NCBI GenBank assembly: GCA_010094045.1
Contig: ML986612.1
Coordinates: 328,440-392,439, forward strand
Length of the DNA stretch: 64,000 nt
Source of the DNA: Lojkania enalia
Taxonomy: Eukaryota; Ascomycota; Dothideomycetes; Pleosporales
Reading direction: 5' to 3'
Shown: positions 23,020-34,590 of the stretch, in pieces
How positions within the stretch are numbered: the first letter of the stretch is position 1
Layout: every line of letters starts with the position of its first letter
Made by a program: the position numbers and the translations under genes
Notes under the pieces: generated by a model
The model's input: the letters and a program-made list of their open reading frames with translations, nothing else
Databases searched by the model: none
Told to the model about the DNA's origin: nothing

Positions 23020-23940
23020 CTATAAATCTGTCTTTCCCTGCTCCGAACCGGCTTTTACAGTTAATACCTCCCTCAACCTCTTAATTTCCTCCTCTGTCAG
23101 CTTCACTTGGTCTATGAAATACCCCTCAGCTCCACCCCAGCGACTATCTACTTCGGCGATCAATGCCCGCATACTTTCTTCCCTTGCACCGATCATTCTC
23201 TCGCATTTCCTTTTCGCCTCCTCAGGCCCATATTCTTGAAAAGCACCTTTCTTTAGTAGCCGCTCAACATTGATATGCCGCGTTGGCGCAAGGCCTTTCT
23301 CAGAAAGCGTGTACTCTTCGCAAACAGACGCATCCGGTACATGCAGCAGAAGCAACAGCAGTGAAATAAAGACACCAGTACGATTATTTCCTGTGGTACA
23401 ATGCATAAACAGAGCCGGCGCATCGGTATCTTCCTCTTCCACGGTCCCAAGCAAATGCCTCAGAACGTGCCGAAACATCGTCGCGCCCGACGTCAAAATC
23501 TCCACAAAAGCCGTGACAATCCCATCGGTTCCCTCACCGGCATAAAGCTCATATCTCTTCCTCGCAGCCTCCTCGGTATATTGTTCCTCAGCAAAGACGG
23601 GCTCCCAGCGGCGCTCGATGCCGTCCATTTCTCTGTAGCCGCCGGCATTTTGGATCTGCTGTTTGCTACGGAGGTCGAAGTCGGTTTTGATGCCTAGCTC
23701 CTGGAGCTTGGCGATGCCTTGTGATTGGATTTTGTTGGTGTCGGAGCCCCGGTAGAGCACATCTTTCCTGACATGGCCGATCAAAATGTTGGGATTGCTG
23801 GGCGACACGATTGGCCAGCCGCCTATGTCGCGGAAGTTTGAGAGACCGGGTATGATGTGGAAAGGGAAGAAGTCTGGATGGGGTGGTCGAGGGATTGGTT
23901 GTATGGGCGCAGCCTCCTCTACGGGTTTCGCTGAGAGCAT
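23020..23940 (-). CDS. tyrosine/dual-specificity phosphatase family protein, 306 aa
   Basis: Intronless on the minus strand. The P-loop HCTTGNNRTG (residues 180-189) has the CX5R signature, with C181 as nucleophile and R187 binding phosphate. The upstream blocks GLSNFRDIGG (about 32-41), DVLYRGSDTNK and LGIKTDFDLRS are typical of the Y_phosphatase3 group, whose fungal members are often protein tyrosine or lipid phosphatases. The C-terminus is a helical Lys/Glu-rich tail. The frame extends upstream to an ATG at 24162, but that extra segment is basic, Cys-rich and hydrophobic without family character, so I start at 23940 (MLSAKPVEEAAP). The usual acid Asp of the WPD loop is not obvious, as in other members of this subgroup. 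Substrate unknown. Confidence 0.88.
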   Translation of the reverse strand: MLSAKPVEEAAPIQPIPRPPHPDFFPFHIIPGLSNFRDIGGWPIVSPSNPNILIGHVRKDVLYRGSDTNKIQSQGIAKLQELGIKTDFDLRSKQQIQNAGGYREMDGIERRWEPVFAEEQYTEEAARKRYELYAGEGTDGIVTAFVEILTSGATMFRHVLRHLLGTVEEEDTDAPALFMHCTTGNNRTGVFISLLLLLLHVPDASVCEEYTLSEKGLAPTRHINVERLLKKGAFQEYGPEEAKRKCERMIGAREESMRALIAEVDSRWGGAEGYFIDQVKLTEEEIKRLREVLTVKAGSEQGKTDL

Positions 23941-24372
23941 GTTGGTGGATGGATGAGATGGTAATGGAAATAGAATGAAGATGTGAGATGAGATGATTAG
24001 TGTGAATAGCTTGGATGCCCATATGTGATGTGTAATCACATGACACATAGCAGACACCTTCCCGGGGTTGGACAGAAGCGGGGACGTGGGGTTCCCATGT
24101 TGGCATCCTTGCTTTTTCTTGCTCACCCTGCTAGCGCATGCAGCTCGTGTCACAAACGGCATGGCACACCAAGATGCTGAGAATCTGTGTAGTTGCTAAT
24201 ATGTAGCGATGGTTTTGGTGGTGATATCCAGAGTCCGGAGCCTAGCGAGCTAATGTCTCTAGGATAGAATAAAGCTCATAGTATAGAGCTATGTAAAGGT
24301 TACTATCATTTGCGAGTTTCATTCTGAGCCTTCTCCCTGGCCACTGAGACTTGGAAGAAGTCGCTGTAATTG
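23941..24372. other. intergenic region
   Basis: Promoter of the phosphatase gene (minus) and the 3' flank of the sugar transporter gene (also minus, ends at 24373). Nothing else recognised. Confidence 0.55.
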
Positions 24373-26250
24373 TCAGGCCTGCACATTCTTCGCTCTCGGG
24401 ACAGTGTTGTCGATGTCATCAAACTCTTCGTTCCCATCATCCTCATCTTCGTCGTGGTATGGCTCGGCTTCATCCAAGACACTTGTCCGTGGTACGTAAT
24501 TTGGATCAAAGAGAGCTTCCATATCTTCTAGGCTCCGCCGGCTGGTTTCTGGATAGAAGAACCAGATAATGATGCCGGATGCAATGTTCGTGCTCATGAA
24601 GATGAAATGAGTTTTTGATCCAATGGTGTGCATGCCTACCGGCCATGTCTGCGATGAGATAATAGCGCCGACGGAGCTGCCTGATGCTGCGATGCTTAGT
24701 CCTCGCGCGCGAAAGTTAGTTGGGAATATCTGTATAAGATTAGCACAGCGACCGCCGGAATTTAGTGTAGTCTACTACATACCTCCGAGCCATAGACCCA
24801 GGCAGCGGGACCGAAGCCGATGGAGAATCCGAAAGTGTATATGAAAATAAAGACTATGCAGACGTAATCGGCTACGCGGTTGCTGTTATTGGGATAGGCA
24901 ATTGGAAGCGCGCCGTTCAGCTGATGATGTTGTCAGTTTGCATCGAATATGAAGGAAAAAATACTGCACAGCGCTTACTAGTAAAGAGATGCTCATAACA
25001 ATACACGAGGCCACCAAAGTGAGTCTACGACCGTATCTATCAACAAGCCACGAGTCGAATATTGAGCATCCGATCTTCATAGTAGTTTCCACACCAGCAA
25101 CCATTAGGGTAGTTTTACGTTCAATACCGAGTTTCATGAAGATGGTCGGCAAGTAATATTTCATTGAGGTGTTGCCGCACATCATTCCCATGAACTGCAG
25201 GAGCGCAGCGCGCCACAGCCTGTTGAATAGAGGACGGTCCGTGAATAAAACCGTCCAGGACTGGTTGGTGGCAAGTCTTCGCCGTTCCACATTTTGCTCG
25301 ATTTCCTTCAACTCATCAGATATTAGCGAGTTGGACAGAGACAAAGCTCGAAGCCATGCGAGACTCCTTTTCGCGGCCTCAGTACGGCCATGTTCTACGA
25401 GCCAGCGAGGACTATGCTCTTTTAGTATGGATTCAACATATGTGTAAATGAAACCTACGTCTCTGGACAAATGAAGACTCCAATAAGGAAAAGAGCTTCT
25501 GGGATTAATTGAAGCGCCATGGAAACTCTCCACCCATAGTAGTTGCCGCGATCGCTAGACCAGAAGCTGATCCCGTATCCAACCCTAGATGAAAGTCAGC
25601 AAATATACTACGTGCGACTGTGCTAGAAGCTCTTACCAGAAGGCAAGAGCTAGCCCTACGACTAGGCCGACGTGGTTGATGACGACATAGCGACCACGGT
25701 GCTTGGCTGGTGCAATTTCACTAGAGGAGTTTGATAAGCCTAAAGTTTACCACGCAATAAGCCCTAGAATTGTTACCTTTGATAAAGCGGTACGGAGGTG
25801 GATACAATAGCAAGTCCCACACCGCAGATGATACGCCCCATCATTACGATCGAGAGGCCCCTAGAGCCGTTTGCACTAGCCTGGAAGATGGCCCCAATGG
25901 CAGTCACAAGTACACCCGATGCGGCGGCTACTCTCCTTCCATACCTATCCGCCAGCGGGTGAGCTATAAGAAGATAGCTGACCCACGTGCCAAGGTAGTA
26001 TATTGAGGTGATGGCGCCCGTCTGAGCCTTCGACGGATGATGAAATGCTTCTTTAAATCCTGGATGAACATATATCGTTCCCATCACCCCGATATTGTAG
26101 CTAGAACTAGAGTTAGTGGCCATTTTCGCCTTGTTGTTCAACATACCCCCAAGCAAGCGATGCGAGGCCGAAGAAAAGACACAGTACCATAAGGCGGACC
26201 GAGGCGGCATTAGGTAGAGGCCTATTCGAGGCTGTTGGGGGAAGCGCCAT
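24373..26250 (-). CDS. MFS sugar transporter, 521 aa
   Basis: Seven exons on the minus strand: 26250-26147, 26100-25777, 25720-25637, 25584-25459, 25411-24979, 24920-24783 and 24729-24373. All joins keep one frame of 522 codons. The product has 12 expected membrane helices and the sugar-porter signatures: YNIGVMGTIYV in helix 1, PLADRYGRRVAAASG between helices 2 and 3, SEIAPAKHRGRYVVINHVGL, PETPRWLVEHGR at the start of the central loop, DRYGRRLTLVASC, GPAAWVYGSEIFPTNFRARG, and PETSRRSLEDMEALF at the end of helix 12. The acidic C-terminal tail (EDEDDGNEEFDDID) is cytosolic. It should import a hexose, related sugar or other small polyol across the plasma membrane; the exact substrate cannot be read. 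The gene looks intact. Confidence 0.93.
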
Positions 26251-27641
26251 GATTGGCAGCCTGGCTAATGGATAGTTACTGGTCAGTCCGCCTTTTCGAT
26301 GAAGTTGTTGCGAATGTCGAGTCGAGGTGAAGCGATGGGGAGCTTGAGGTTAATGTTGCATTGCCAGCGGGAGCTCCCTCGCCTCGCCTGCCCCTCATGG
26401 CACGCTCGGCACTCGTGCTGTCCCCCACGTTTTAAGCACGCGCCCCAGAGTCCGACAGAGGGGTTATAAACTTCCATGGTTCCTGTTTGTAATAGAAGAT
26501 CGACAATGGCTTTCGCGCACTTCGTGTTCGACAAAAATTTATCGAGTTCCGGGACCCCTTCTGGAGGTACAGGTTTCATTTGGCGTCTGATCGGCGTCTC
26601 TTTAGTTCTCGCTCATACATTTACACGATTGAACTTTGCCCCCCTCAAAGCCGCGAGATGTCTAGAGAGAACTGGACTTTCCCTTCGATCTACCAGGGGA
26701 CCGGGTTTGCTACGGGAGCCTCAAAATCGTGGCGATTGCTGCGGAAATGTGTTGGTGCTGACTAAAAAGCAAGCAATGGCTGAAGGATGAAGTGGAATGG
26801 AGCAATAATGTGTGTTGTTCACATGGGCAGTTAGTAATAAGGGACGGTGTAAAATCCGGAACATCCCGCGCCTTGCCCGTGCTGTTAAGATACTCTTCAA
26901 GCAACAAACCCGTGAGAGGCCTACCTTTCATCACCATCTTGGCCAGAATACCGACATTTAGCATGTTCGTCCTCCGTCTTCCCAGCCAAATAATCACAAG
27001 TATACCGGATAACCCTAACATCAACCGACAGCGGTCTCCGTTGCGCTGTCTGCCCAACCGGAATCAACTCACGCGAATGCCCTTAGCTTTGCCCATGCCA
27101 CCGTGGCGTAAGTAATGGCTAAATACAATCTGCCGGGCACTCAAATCCAGGCCGGTATCTGGATGACCAATGCGACAAGCGAATCAGGTCCCGCACATGT
27201 CAACATCATCCGCCAATCGCAACCCTCGCATCATTTTCATTTGTAGCCCGATCCCATCCGATCTTAATTAATTCTCAAAAACACCTCATTTACTTGTAGA
27301 ACAAAAATTGGAGCCCTGAGATACCTTTGAGCAAGTATCTACTTTATATCTTGCAAACAGCCGTCATTCCGTTCATCTAATGATATCATTAAGATGGCGA
27401 GATAGGAGCTGAGCCGGGTTCCAGAGGAACCCAAAAGGGAATGCCTCGCCCGTTCTGTGGTTCATGTCTCATCTTTGCGAGGACCACACGACTTCAAGCC
27501 ATCACTGGCATGTCATGATCTTCTACCGGCATTGAGGTGTTCCTCACTCTCTGCAAAATTCAATAGGCTTCCTTATAACCTAACAAGTCCCTATTAAAAA
27601 AGAACTCCCAATGATTCGATGAATGCAGTACACCGTCTCCA
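26251..27641. other. intergenic region between divergent transporter genes
   Basis: Nearly 1.4 kb between the sugar transporter (minus) and the second MFS gene (plus). A minus-strand frame at about 26830-27000 reads somewhat protein-like (MLNVGILAKMVMKGRPLTGL) but has no start context, partner exon or known family, so no gene is called. Promoters of both transporters should lie here. Confidence 0.45.
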
Positions 27642-29365
27642 ATGGCCAATCCAAGGGATGTAGAAGAATGTGAGAGGCTTCTCGGAGGTAGGATACACAC
27701 AAGGTTAGCTGCCCAGGAATCTCACTGACGTAGCTCACAGTCAGTGCCTCCGAGGAGAAGTCAATTCCTATCGCTGTACGAGCCATAGAAGAGAAAGTTA
27801 CATGGAAGAATCTACCCCACAAGCGACAGCTACTCCTACTCGCGTTATGCCGTTTATCGACGCCACTTTCCAATGCATGTCTAATACCCTATCTTTACTA
27901 CCTAGTCAAGTCCATCCTTTCCGATCCAGACCATCCGTCCGCGCCTCAGAAGATATCGCGCTTGACTGGGCTTTTAGTTGCGGCATATCCGCTTGGGCAG
28001 ATGTCCACAAGCATGCTTTGGGGCCGCGTATCAGATACGTATGGCCGGAAACCTGCAATACTTATTGGTCTTTTCATCAGTGTAGTTGCAAACCTAGCAT
28101 TTGGTTTCTCTAGAACAATAGGCATGCTGCTATTTTGGAGAGTGCTTGCAGGGATGGCGAACGGGATTCTAGGAGTTATGCGCACAATGACGGCAGAGAT
28201 CGTGAAGGAGCGGAAATATCAAACTAGAGCATTCTTGGCTCCACCATTGATATTTAATTCAGGAAGAGTTGCCGCTTTGGCTATTGGGGGTTGTTTGGCC
28301 GATCCTGTGGATAACCTGCCAGCACTTTTCGGACCTTCTGGCATTTTTAATTTCTCCGGGAACCCTAAAGGTGTGGCTTGGACTTTGAGCTATCCGTATG
28401 CTCTACCGGCACTATTCAATGGAGTGGTGTTAAGTGTCTGCTTGATGCTGGCGGCATTGTGGCTAAAGGAAAGCCTACCAACTAAAGAGAAGGACCGAGA
28501 TCTCGGTATTATCATTGGCAAAACAATATCTGGGTTTATTAGGAACAAGATACTACGGAAGCCAGGGCTTGAATACACAGCTGTACAGATAGAAGAGGCA
28601 GAAATCCTCATGGCCGACGTTCCTATCGCCCAAGCATCTGGTTCCTCGACTCCTACCGATAATATATCTCGATCATATAGACCCGCCTTCCGCGAAATAT
28701 GGACCAAACGCTTATTGAAAACGCTTTTCGCCTTTCTTCTTCTCCCATTGCATAATTCTACGTTCCTACACATCTTCCCAGTCTTTCTCAGCATGCCGAC
28801 AACAGAAAATAAGCATCCAACCATCTTCCATTTTACTGGCGGCCTCGGTCTTGCATCTCCCACTGTTGGATTATACCTTGCAACATTTGGCATCTGCGGC
28901 ATATTGCTTCAACTGTTTCTCTACCCGCGCATTCAAAAGTATATCGGGACAATTGGCGCCTTTAGGTTCGCAAATTCCATCTTTCCTTTCGCTTATATAT
29001 ATGCCCCGTATTTGTCGCTTCTATCAGGAAATATGGTTGAGAAGTGGCCTGCCATGGCTGTTATTCTTTTCTTACAAGTCATGGCAAGGACAATGGCGTT
29101 CCCAAGCACCGTGATTCTGCTCACGGAAGCAGCGCCTAGTAAGAGCGTGCTTGGGACGGTCCACGGTGCGGGGAACACGTTGAGCGCACTAGCGAGTGCA
29201 GTTGGTCCCGTTCTTGGCGGAATTTTGTTAGCAAAAGGCATAGATATGGGCGTCGTGGGGCTGGTGTGGTGGTCGTGGATGTCTGCTGTTGCATTTATAG
29301 CTCTGGGTTGGAGCTTTGTTGTTAGTGGAAAAGAGCATAACGCTGCTGAGGGGTGTATGGAGTAA
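27642..29365 (+). CDS. MFS transporter, drug/zinc-facilitator-like, 556 aa
   Basis: Two exons, 27642-27687 and 27741-29365, separated by a 53-nt intron. The reading frame then runs 541 codons without interruption. The N-terminus is short and soluble (MANPRDVEECERLLGV), followed by WKNLPHKRQLLLLALCRLST entering helix 1 and IPYLYYLVKSI. The MFS loop motif appears as MLWGRVSDTYGRKPAILIGL (about residues 98-117). Helix 4-5 carries FWRVLAGMANGILGVMRTM. A central cytosolic loop (about 255-320) separates the two six-helix halves. GTVHGAGNTLSALASAVGPV is the helix 10-11 region typical of the ZIFL/YCR023C-like fungal group. Members export drugs or small organic ions at the plasma or vacuolar membrane; the substrate is unknown. 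Complete gene. Confidence 0.88.
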
Positions 29366-30567
29366 TTATAGACATTGTATACCTATTACAATTAGCATGT
29401 TTTCATCTTAAGCCTTCGATACGTTTAATCTTTATAATATGTTATTGATGATTCGATCTTCTCTATTTTCCACCTATTCGTACTCCTGCATGTCTTACAG
29501 TAAGTGATTAGATGAATAAATTTAAGCTCGTAATTTGCTAATAAACGGAAAAATCTAGAGCGCGATTGGATGTTTTGATGATGAGTTTGTTGTCAACATA
29601 GAAACTGAATAGGAGGTTTTTACTGGCTCAATGTCCATGAAAAGATTTACTGATCGGGAAGGAACCGAAACCGCCAGAAGTAATGTTGATAAGCAGGACC
29701 AAAAACCAAAAAGAGCGTGTATCATCTGATCCAAGCTCAACCCTTGGTGGAAGCAACGAAGAACATATATCATTTCGCCTAGATTCTCTCTGAGTAAATT
29801 CCAGCACTGATATTTCTCAAGATACCTCTTTTCAAGCGATTCGACCGTGTGTCTTTTTCCCCTAGGATCCAAATTAATTTGGCATGGGATTCAACCAACA
29901 AGTGAACACACATTACAGGCGTCTAGCAATTTGTGATTGTCCGAGGTTCGATTAGGTGTTCTAATACGTTGAATTCGAGCATAGCTACCGCCAAGAATGT
30001 CCTTATCTATGTCTTTGTTGTCATATTTAAATGGTTCGGTCTGCCTGGAAGCCCAGCAGATCTTGCATAACCATTACTCTAAGTGATAATTGTTTTTTAA
30101 GCCCGCGCATTTTTATGATACCAACCAGTTTCACACTTTGTATTATAGTATTGAATCATATCCGAACCAATGTCTTGTTTTCCCCTCTGACATTTACACC
30201 ACAAAAGGTTATTCTGTTGAGCATCGCCGACTAGCTTAGGAAGACAGCAACTTCTCGAGATTGCGAAAATTTTGCAGGTCCTAGCATTGTAGACATATTC
30301 ATAACAGTCGAGGGGAAGAATAGTGTAGAATTAGAACTCCATTTCTGTCAAGTCGCCATTCGGATTTGATAGGGGAATATCCAAGAATGAATGTTTGTCT
30401 TGATCGTTTCTAAACACTATTAGGAAGTGCTTTGGCATTCTGGCCTTTTATACTTTAATAATACCACGAAATTCAGCACCATTCTAGTTTGAGGAATCGA
30501 AAACTATCAGAGGCGGGAGTACTTTGCCGTCCTTGTTGACGGGGATAATTAGAAGGTCACCGAAAAG
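29366..30567. other. AT-rich gene-free block
   Basis: No intact gene. The minus strand at about 29555-29872 has a 105-codon frame without recognisable domain. The 5 bp just before the LTR (30563-30567) are its target-site duplication. Confidence 0.5.
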
Positions 30568-30717
30568 TGTCACATGTTCTACTATCCTATTATAGTTGGT
30601 CTGTTTTTTCAGGCCTATATAGTCTCGCCATCGCCAGCTTCTACCGAGGCAGGCCACTTACCCTCCTTCAATACATCAATATTTGCCTCAGCAATTGATG
30701 CTCCCTGATACGCGACA
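30568..30717. repeat. solo LTR, copy A (150 bp) with 5-bp target duplication
   Basis: The segment begins TGTCAC and ends CGACA, so its ends form the short TGTC...GACA inverted repeat usual for retrotransposon LTRs. It is bounded on both sides by AAAAG (30563-30567 and 30718-30722), a perfect 5-bp target-site duplication. A second copy about 90% alike by eye lies at 52245-52393. No gag or pol genes are adjacent, so this looks like a solo LTR left by recombination between the two ends of an element. Confidence 0.8.
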
Positions 30718-32978
30718 AAAAGTATATTATGGTGGAGGAACTAGGTATATCCATCACGTTCTGGAATAGCGTAACTAAGATTAGTATATGCTACGAAAGC
30801 TTGAATTAATTCGAAAGGAGTATGTGAGTCATCGTTATTGTCATTTCCGAGCGTCCTCTGAGGTCGCTGCTGATGAGTAAGCCAGCAGAAGTGGCGCCAA
30901 TTGATCCCCTTTCATCATTGCATTAGGGTGTTCTGGAGCGATGGTACTATTTTCGTATTCTCCCGAGCCTCAAGTAGTTCAATACAGACCCCTGCAAATG
31001 GTTTGTGCACACGATCTCCTCAGAGCGAGTAAATCCACGTTATATAGGGGCCCTATCTTGGGTTGCCGAGTTACTAGACTAGAGGAGCCTCTAAATATGA
31101 GGCCTAAGTTTCTGTTGTTTGACGGAACCCGGAATGGTACTCACGCATACAATGGCTTTCAGAAGGCTCAGGTTGAAAGTGGCAGTCGTACGCCTTCCAA
31201 CTAAACTCCACGCGAACAAGTGCGATGCCAAAGGCTACTGCTCGTAGCAACCTTTAGATAACTTTAGCAGAGTTACACAATCCTTTCCGCTATTAAGAAT
31301 CATTTTGATTTTCCTAGAATCCTGGATGGCTGCTGCCTGATGGTCAAGGATGCCTTCTTTGCTTCCACAATGCAAATGGGAACACAAGAGGAAATCTTTC
31401 AGGCACTTTTTTTTTTCGCATTTTTAGCATAAGAATTGGATTTTTCTGGAATAATTCGTATAAGATCACAGAAAACCTTTGGAGTGAATAATAAGACCCT
31501 AATCCTGCAGTAGTTCGAAGCAAAAGTCAGGCGAAGATCGCCACACACTGGAGTCTGAAGACAAGACATCTATTGTGAGATCTGGAATCTTCTTTCCTTC
31601 ATGATCCGATTCATAATAAGTGACTTTCTGGATGTCAAAATTTGCTAAGTTGCGATGAACCTTGTTTCAATTAAGTATTAGCTACACGGTCTGACTACTA
31701 GGAACTAGATCCAATCCTTTTCACACATACCAAGTATCACCTTCACCATTCTCAGTTAGGTGCCTTTATTCAAGTCCTCTCTTACTATTCCTCATTGTTG
31801 AGGATCGACTCCTACAAGGAAATTGCTTCCCACAGATTCAACGCTAAATAGTCTCTATTTTGATGCACTCGACTGCGCGACATACTAATGGTGGCGCCGG
31901 TCCTGTTTGAATAGCTCGTTAGCTGACTAGTCGAATCTATGAAGAATAATTGGCTACATTTCTTGCACTCATTATTCTTCCACCCATATGTCTTCCAGCC
32001 ATATTTCTTCTTTGGCATCTAGCGGATGAGGATCGCTACATGCGACAGACGACTCAATCCTTACTTCCTGCTCGTACTGACGCCTTCCTTCCACATAGAA
32101 ATCATCCTATTTGGGAAGAATCCAATAGATTCCACCAAAATAGCTGAATTCGAGCATATTTCTAGACATAATCAGTGAGAACAAGCTGCACAGTTCATCA
32201 GAAAGGTCCTCAAGGGTTTTGAATGTCGGATCTTCTCTTATATTTATTCTATTAGCTTCTAAATACATAGAAGATAGCTTTGTACCGACAAGATTTAGCG
32301 CTGATACTAGCTTGATTAGCATGAACTGTAGATGACTAGGAATTGTCTTGAGTTGGATGTGTGAGCATTTCCCCCCAAGGCTACCTACAGGAGCTGGGGT
32401 ATGAATTGATCAATGAAAGCCACCTTCCGCTTTTTAAAACAGTGCTTCTTTCAATACTCGGATCGTTAAATTTATCCCTTCTAGAAAGAATTAGCTGCGG
32501 CGTAAAGCAGACGCAAAGCCTGGTAACCTAGAAGCGAGTCGCCTTGGCTGATGGCTTCAGCATGCGGTTCAGCGGCACATATCAGAAGATTTGTCCAACA
32601 ACACAGTCGAAATCGGGTTCAACCCAAAATGTATGCGCTCCCACGGGCGCATTAGCCATGTACTGCCTAAGTACTCTCATAAGAGCAGAAGCTTTTATAT
32701 TAAGAGTTGCATCTCAGACCCTTAGGTTCTGGAGGTTAGCAAAGCGTTCATTGCAAGTTTTGAGTCGAACTGCGTATAAATTTCAACCAATCCAAGGTAG
32801 GCTGCCGCAAGCGCATACATAAGCATCCAAGATTGTGGCAACCATTCTGAACGGGGATTGATAGCAAGCTTCTCCAATAGGGTACACAGAAAATAGAACC
32901 TATATGAAATGTACTAACCACACCCCCGTAGTTCTATCGTTAAACCCATCCTGTCTCCAACATCATCCCATCAATGCT
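30718..32978. other. AT-rich gene-free block
   Basis: Short frames only; none with recognisable protein sequence. Composition is AT-rich and similar to the other repeat-derived blocks of the window. The right end is the 3' flank of the reductase gene. Confidence 0.5.
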
Positions 32979-34122
32979 TCATTTTCCAACTTTCACAACA
33001 ATCTTCCCTACCGCAATTTGCTTAGCCATAGTCTCAAACGCCTTCTTTGCATCCTCCCACTCAAAAACCTCGGCCACAATCGGCCTAATCTTCTTTTCAT
33101 CCATGAATTGAAGTAATTTCTCATTCATCCACTTCACATGCATATACACCCCGTACACTGTCTTCCCACCCACGATGATCGGTGCCACAATATCCTGCTC
33201 CTTTCCGCCTGCTAGGAATCCCACAAGCGCAACCATGCCGCCCAATCTAGTGCACTTGATAGACTGTAGGATAGTCGAGGCACCAGCAACTTCAACGACG
33301 ATATCGACGCCGCGACCGGAAGTCAGGTGCAGGACTTCATCCTCCCAATTTGGATGAGTGCAATAATTTATGGTGTGGGTGGCGCCGAAGGAACGAGCTT
33401 GTTCTAGTTTGGCGTCGGACGAGGAGGTTGCAATTACCGTAGCACCAACGGCAGCCGCAAGTTGGATAGCGAAGCAGCTTACACCGCCGGTACCCTGCGT
33501 AAGAATCGTTTGGCCTGGCTTGAGGGCTTGAGGGCCGAAGAAGAGAGCATGCATTGCGGAGCTCCCGGCACCTGGGATTGCGGCGAGTTCTTCGTAGGGG
33601 AGATAGTCTGGGGCGGGGATGAGCTGATCATCCGGCTGCTTCCTGTCAGGATTTGCTCCGTCTTCATGCTGTATCTATATAAGGGCCAGAAGGACTTACC
33701 AAAATTGCGTATTCCCTCAGCGTGCCCTGTTCATCTAACGCTCCTTTGCCGCCAAGTTCATGAAAGTCCGGCATTTCTATGTCGCTGCCATACTTCCACT
33801 CCGTTGTCCAGGCATTTGCATTGATAATCACCCGGTCACCAGCTTTCCATTTACTACCTTCACCCACTGTGTCGATCTCTCCGGCGCCGTCAGCACAAGG
33901 GACTAGGTCCTCTTTGTGTGGTCCAGGATAGGCCTCATATGCGTGAGCAACAACCATCATATCACGAGCGTTTAGTGCTGCGGCTCGGATGCGGACCAAG
34001 GCATGGCCGGACGGGATATTAGAAGGCTTGGGGACATCTTTGTTGAGACGAAGATTTTGCAGGGCGTTTGTGTCAGACCAATTGTATTTTGTACGGCCGT
34101 GGAGTTGGTATTCGGAAGGCAT
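32979..34122 (-). CDS. NAD(P)-dependent medium-chain reductase, 360 aa
   Basis: Two exons on the minus strand, 34122-33700 and 33638-32979, with a 61-nt intron. The acceptor could also be used 3 nt or 6 nt away; the downstream frame is clear. The N-terminal GroES-like domain shows ALVRIRAAALNARDMMVVAH (about residues 43-62), VPCADGAGEIDTVGEG and KAGDRVIIN. The C-terminal Rossmann domain shows GQTILTQGTGGVSCFAIQLA (about 190), ATVIATSSSDAKLEQARSFG, and GVDIVVEVAG. It is of the quinone-oxidoreductase/zeta-crystallin-like branch. The structural-zinc cysteine cluster of classical alcohol dehydrogenases is missing, so it is probably zinc-independent. It should reduce quinones, enones or aldehydes with NADPH in the cytosol; the true substrate is unknown. 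Confidence 0.9.
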
Positions 34123-34590
34123 TCTCGAATTAGATGTTTAATGGATGAGAAAAATATGATTGACTACTAGCCGACTGAAATTTGCTAAGCTCATTTAATA
34201 GGAAATGAAAGATAAGGCCTATTTACAAGCAACATTGATGTCTTCCTGGACGACTTTATACTTTCGCTGGAGGCAATCTTTTTGTCCGAAAAATTACCAT
34301 TCTACTATGAGATGCCTAGTGATGTTTAGGTATCATTACAAACATATCTGGATTACAAAGCGCTATCCAAAAGAGTAATTAGTTATGGCCCCACCATAGC
34401 TCTCCGACGACTTGATTGGGTATATGCCATAGACAAGTGTGAGATATCTGGAATCACAGCGGAATTCCGCTTTGTGAGAATGCTTCTTTGACTGATCATG
34501 TACACGCGGAAGTATTAAATTGCCTATGAAATGGCAAACTCGATCCGCGGAGAACTGTTTCCTGAGACGACAATACAGTATGCTTTGAGA
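34123..34590. other. intergenic region
   Basis: Promoter of the reductase gene and 3' flank of the GH16 gene, both on the minus strand. No other feature seen. Confidence 0.55.

Noticed and set aside
26710..27057. Minus-strand frame of 115 codons between the two transporter genes
   Set aside because: Partly protein-like but without recognised family, splice partners or a convincing start.
29555..29872. Possible copia-type reverse transcriptase relic on the minus strand (one frame gives FYVDNKLIIKTS, like the YVDD motif)
   Set aside because: Only about a dozen residues resemble the motif; neighbouring RT blocks and RNase H could not be found, so chance is a fair explanation.
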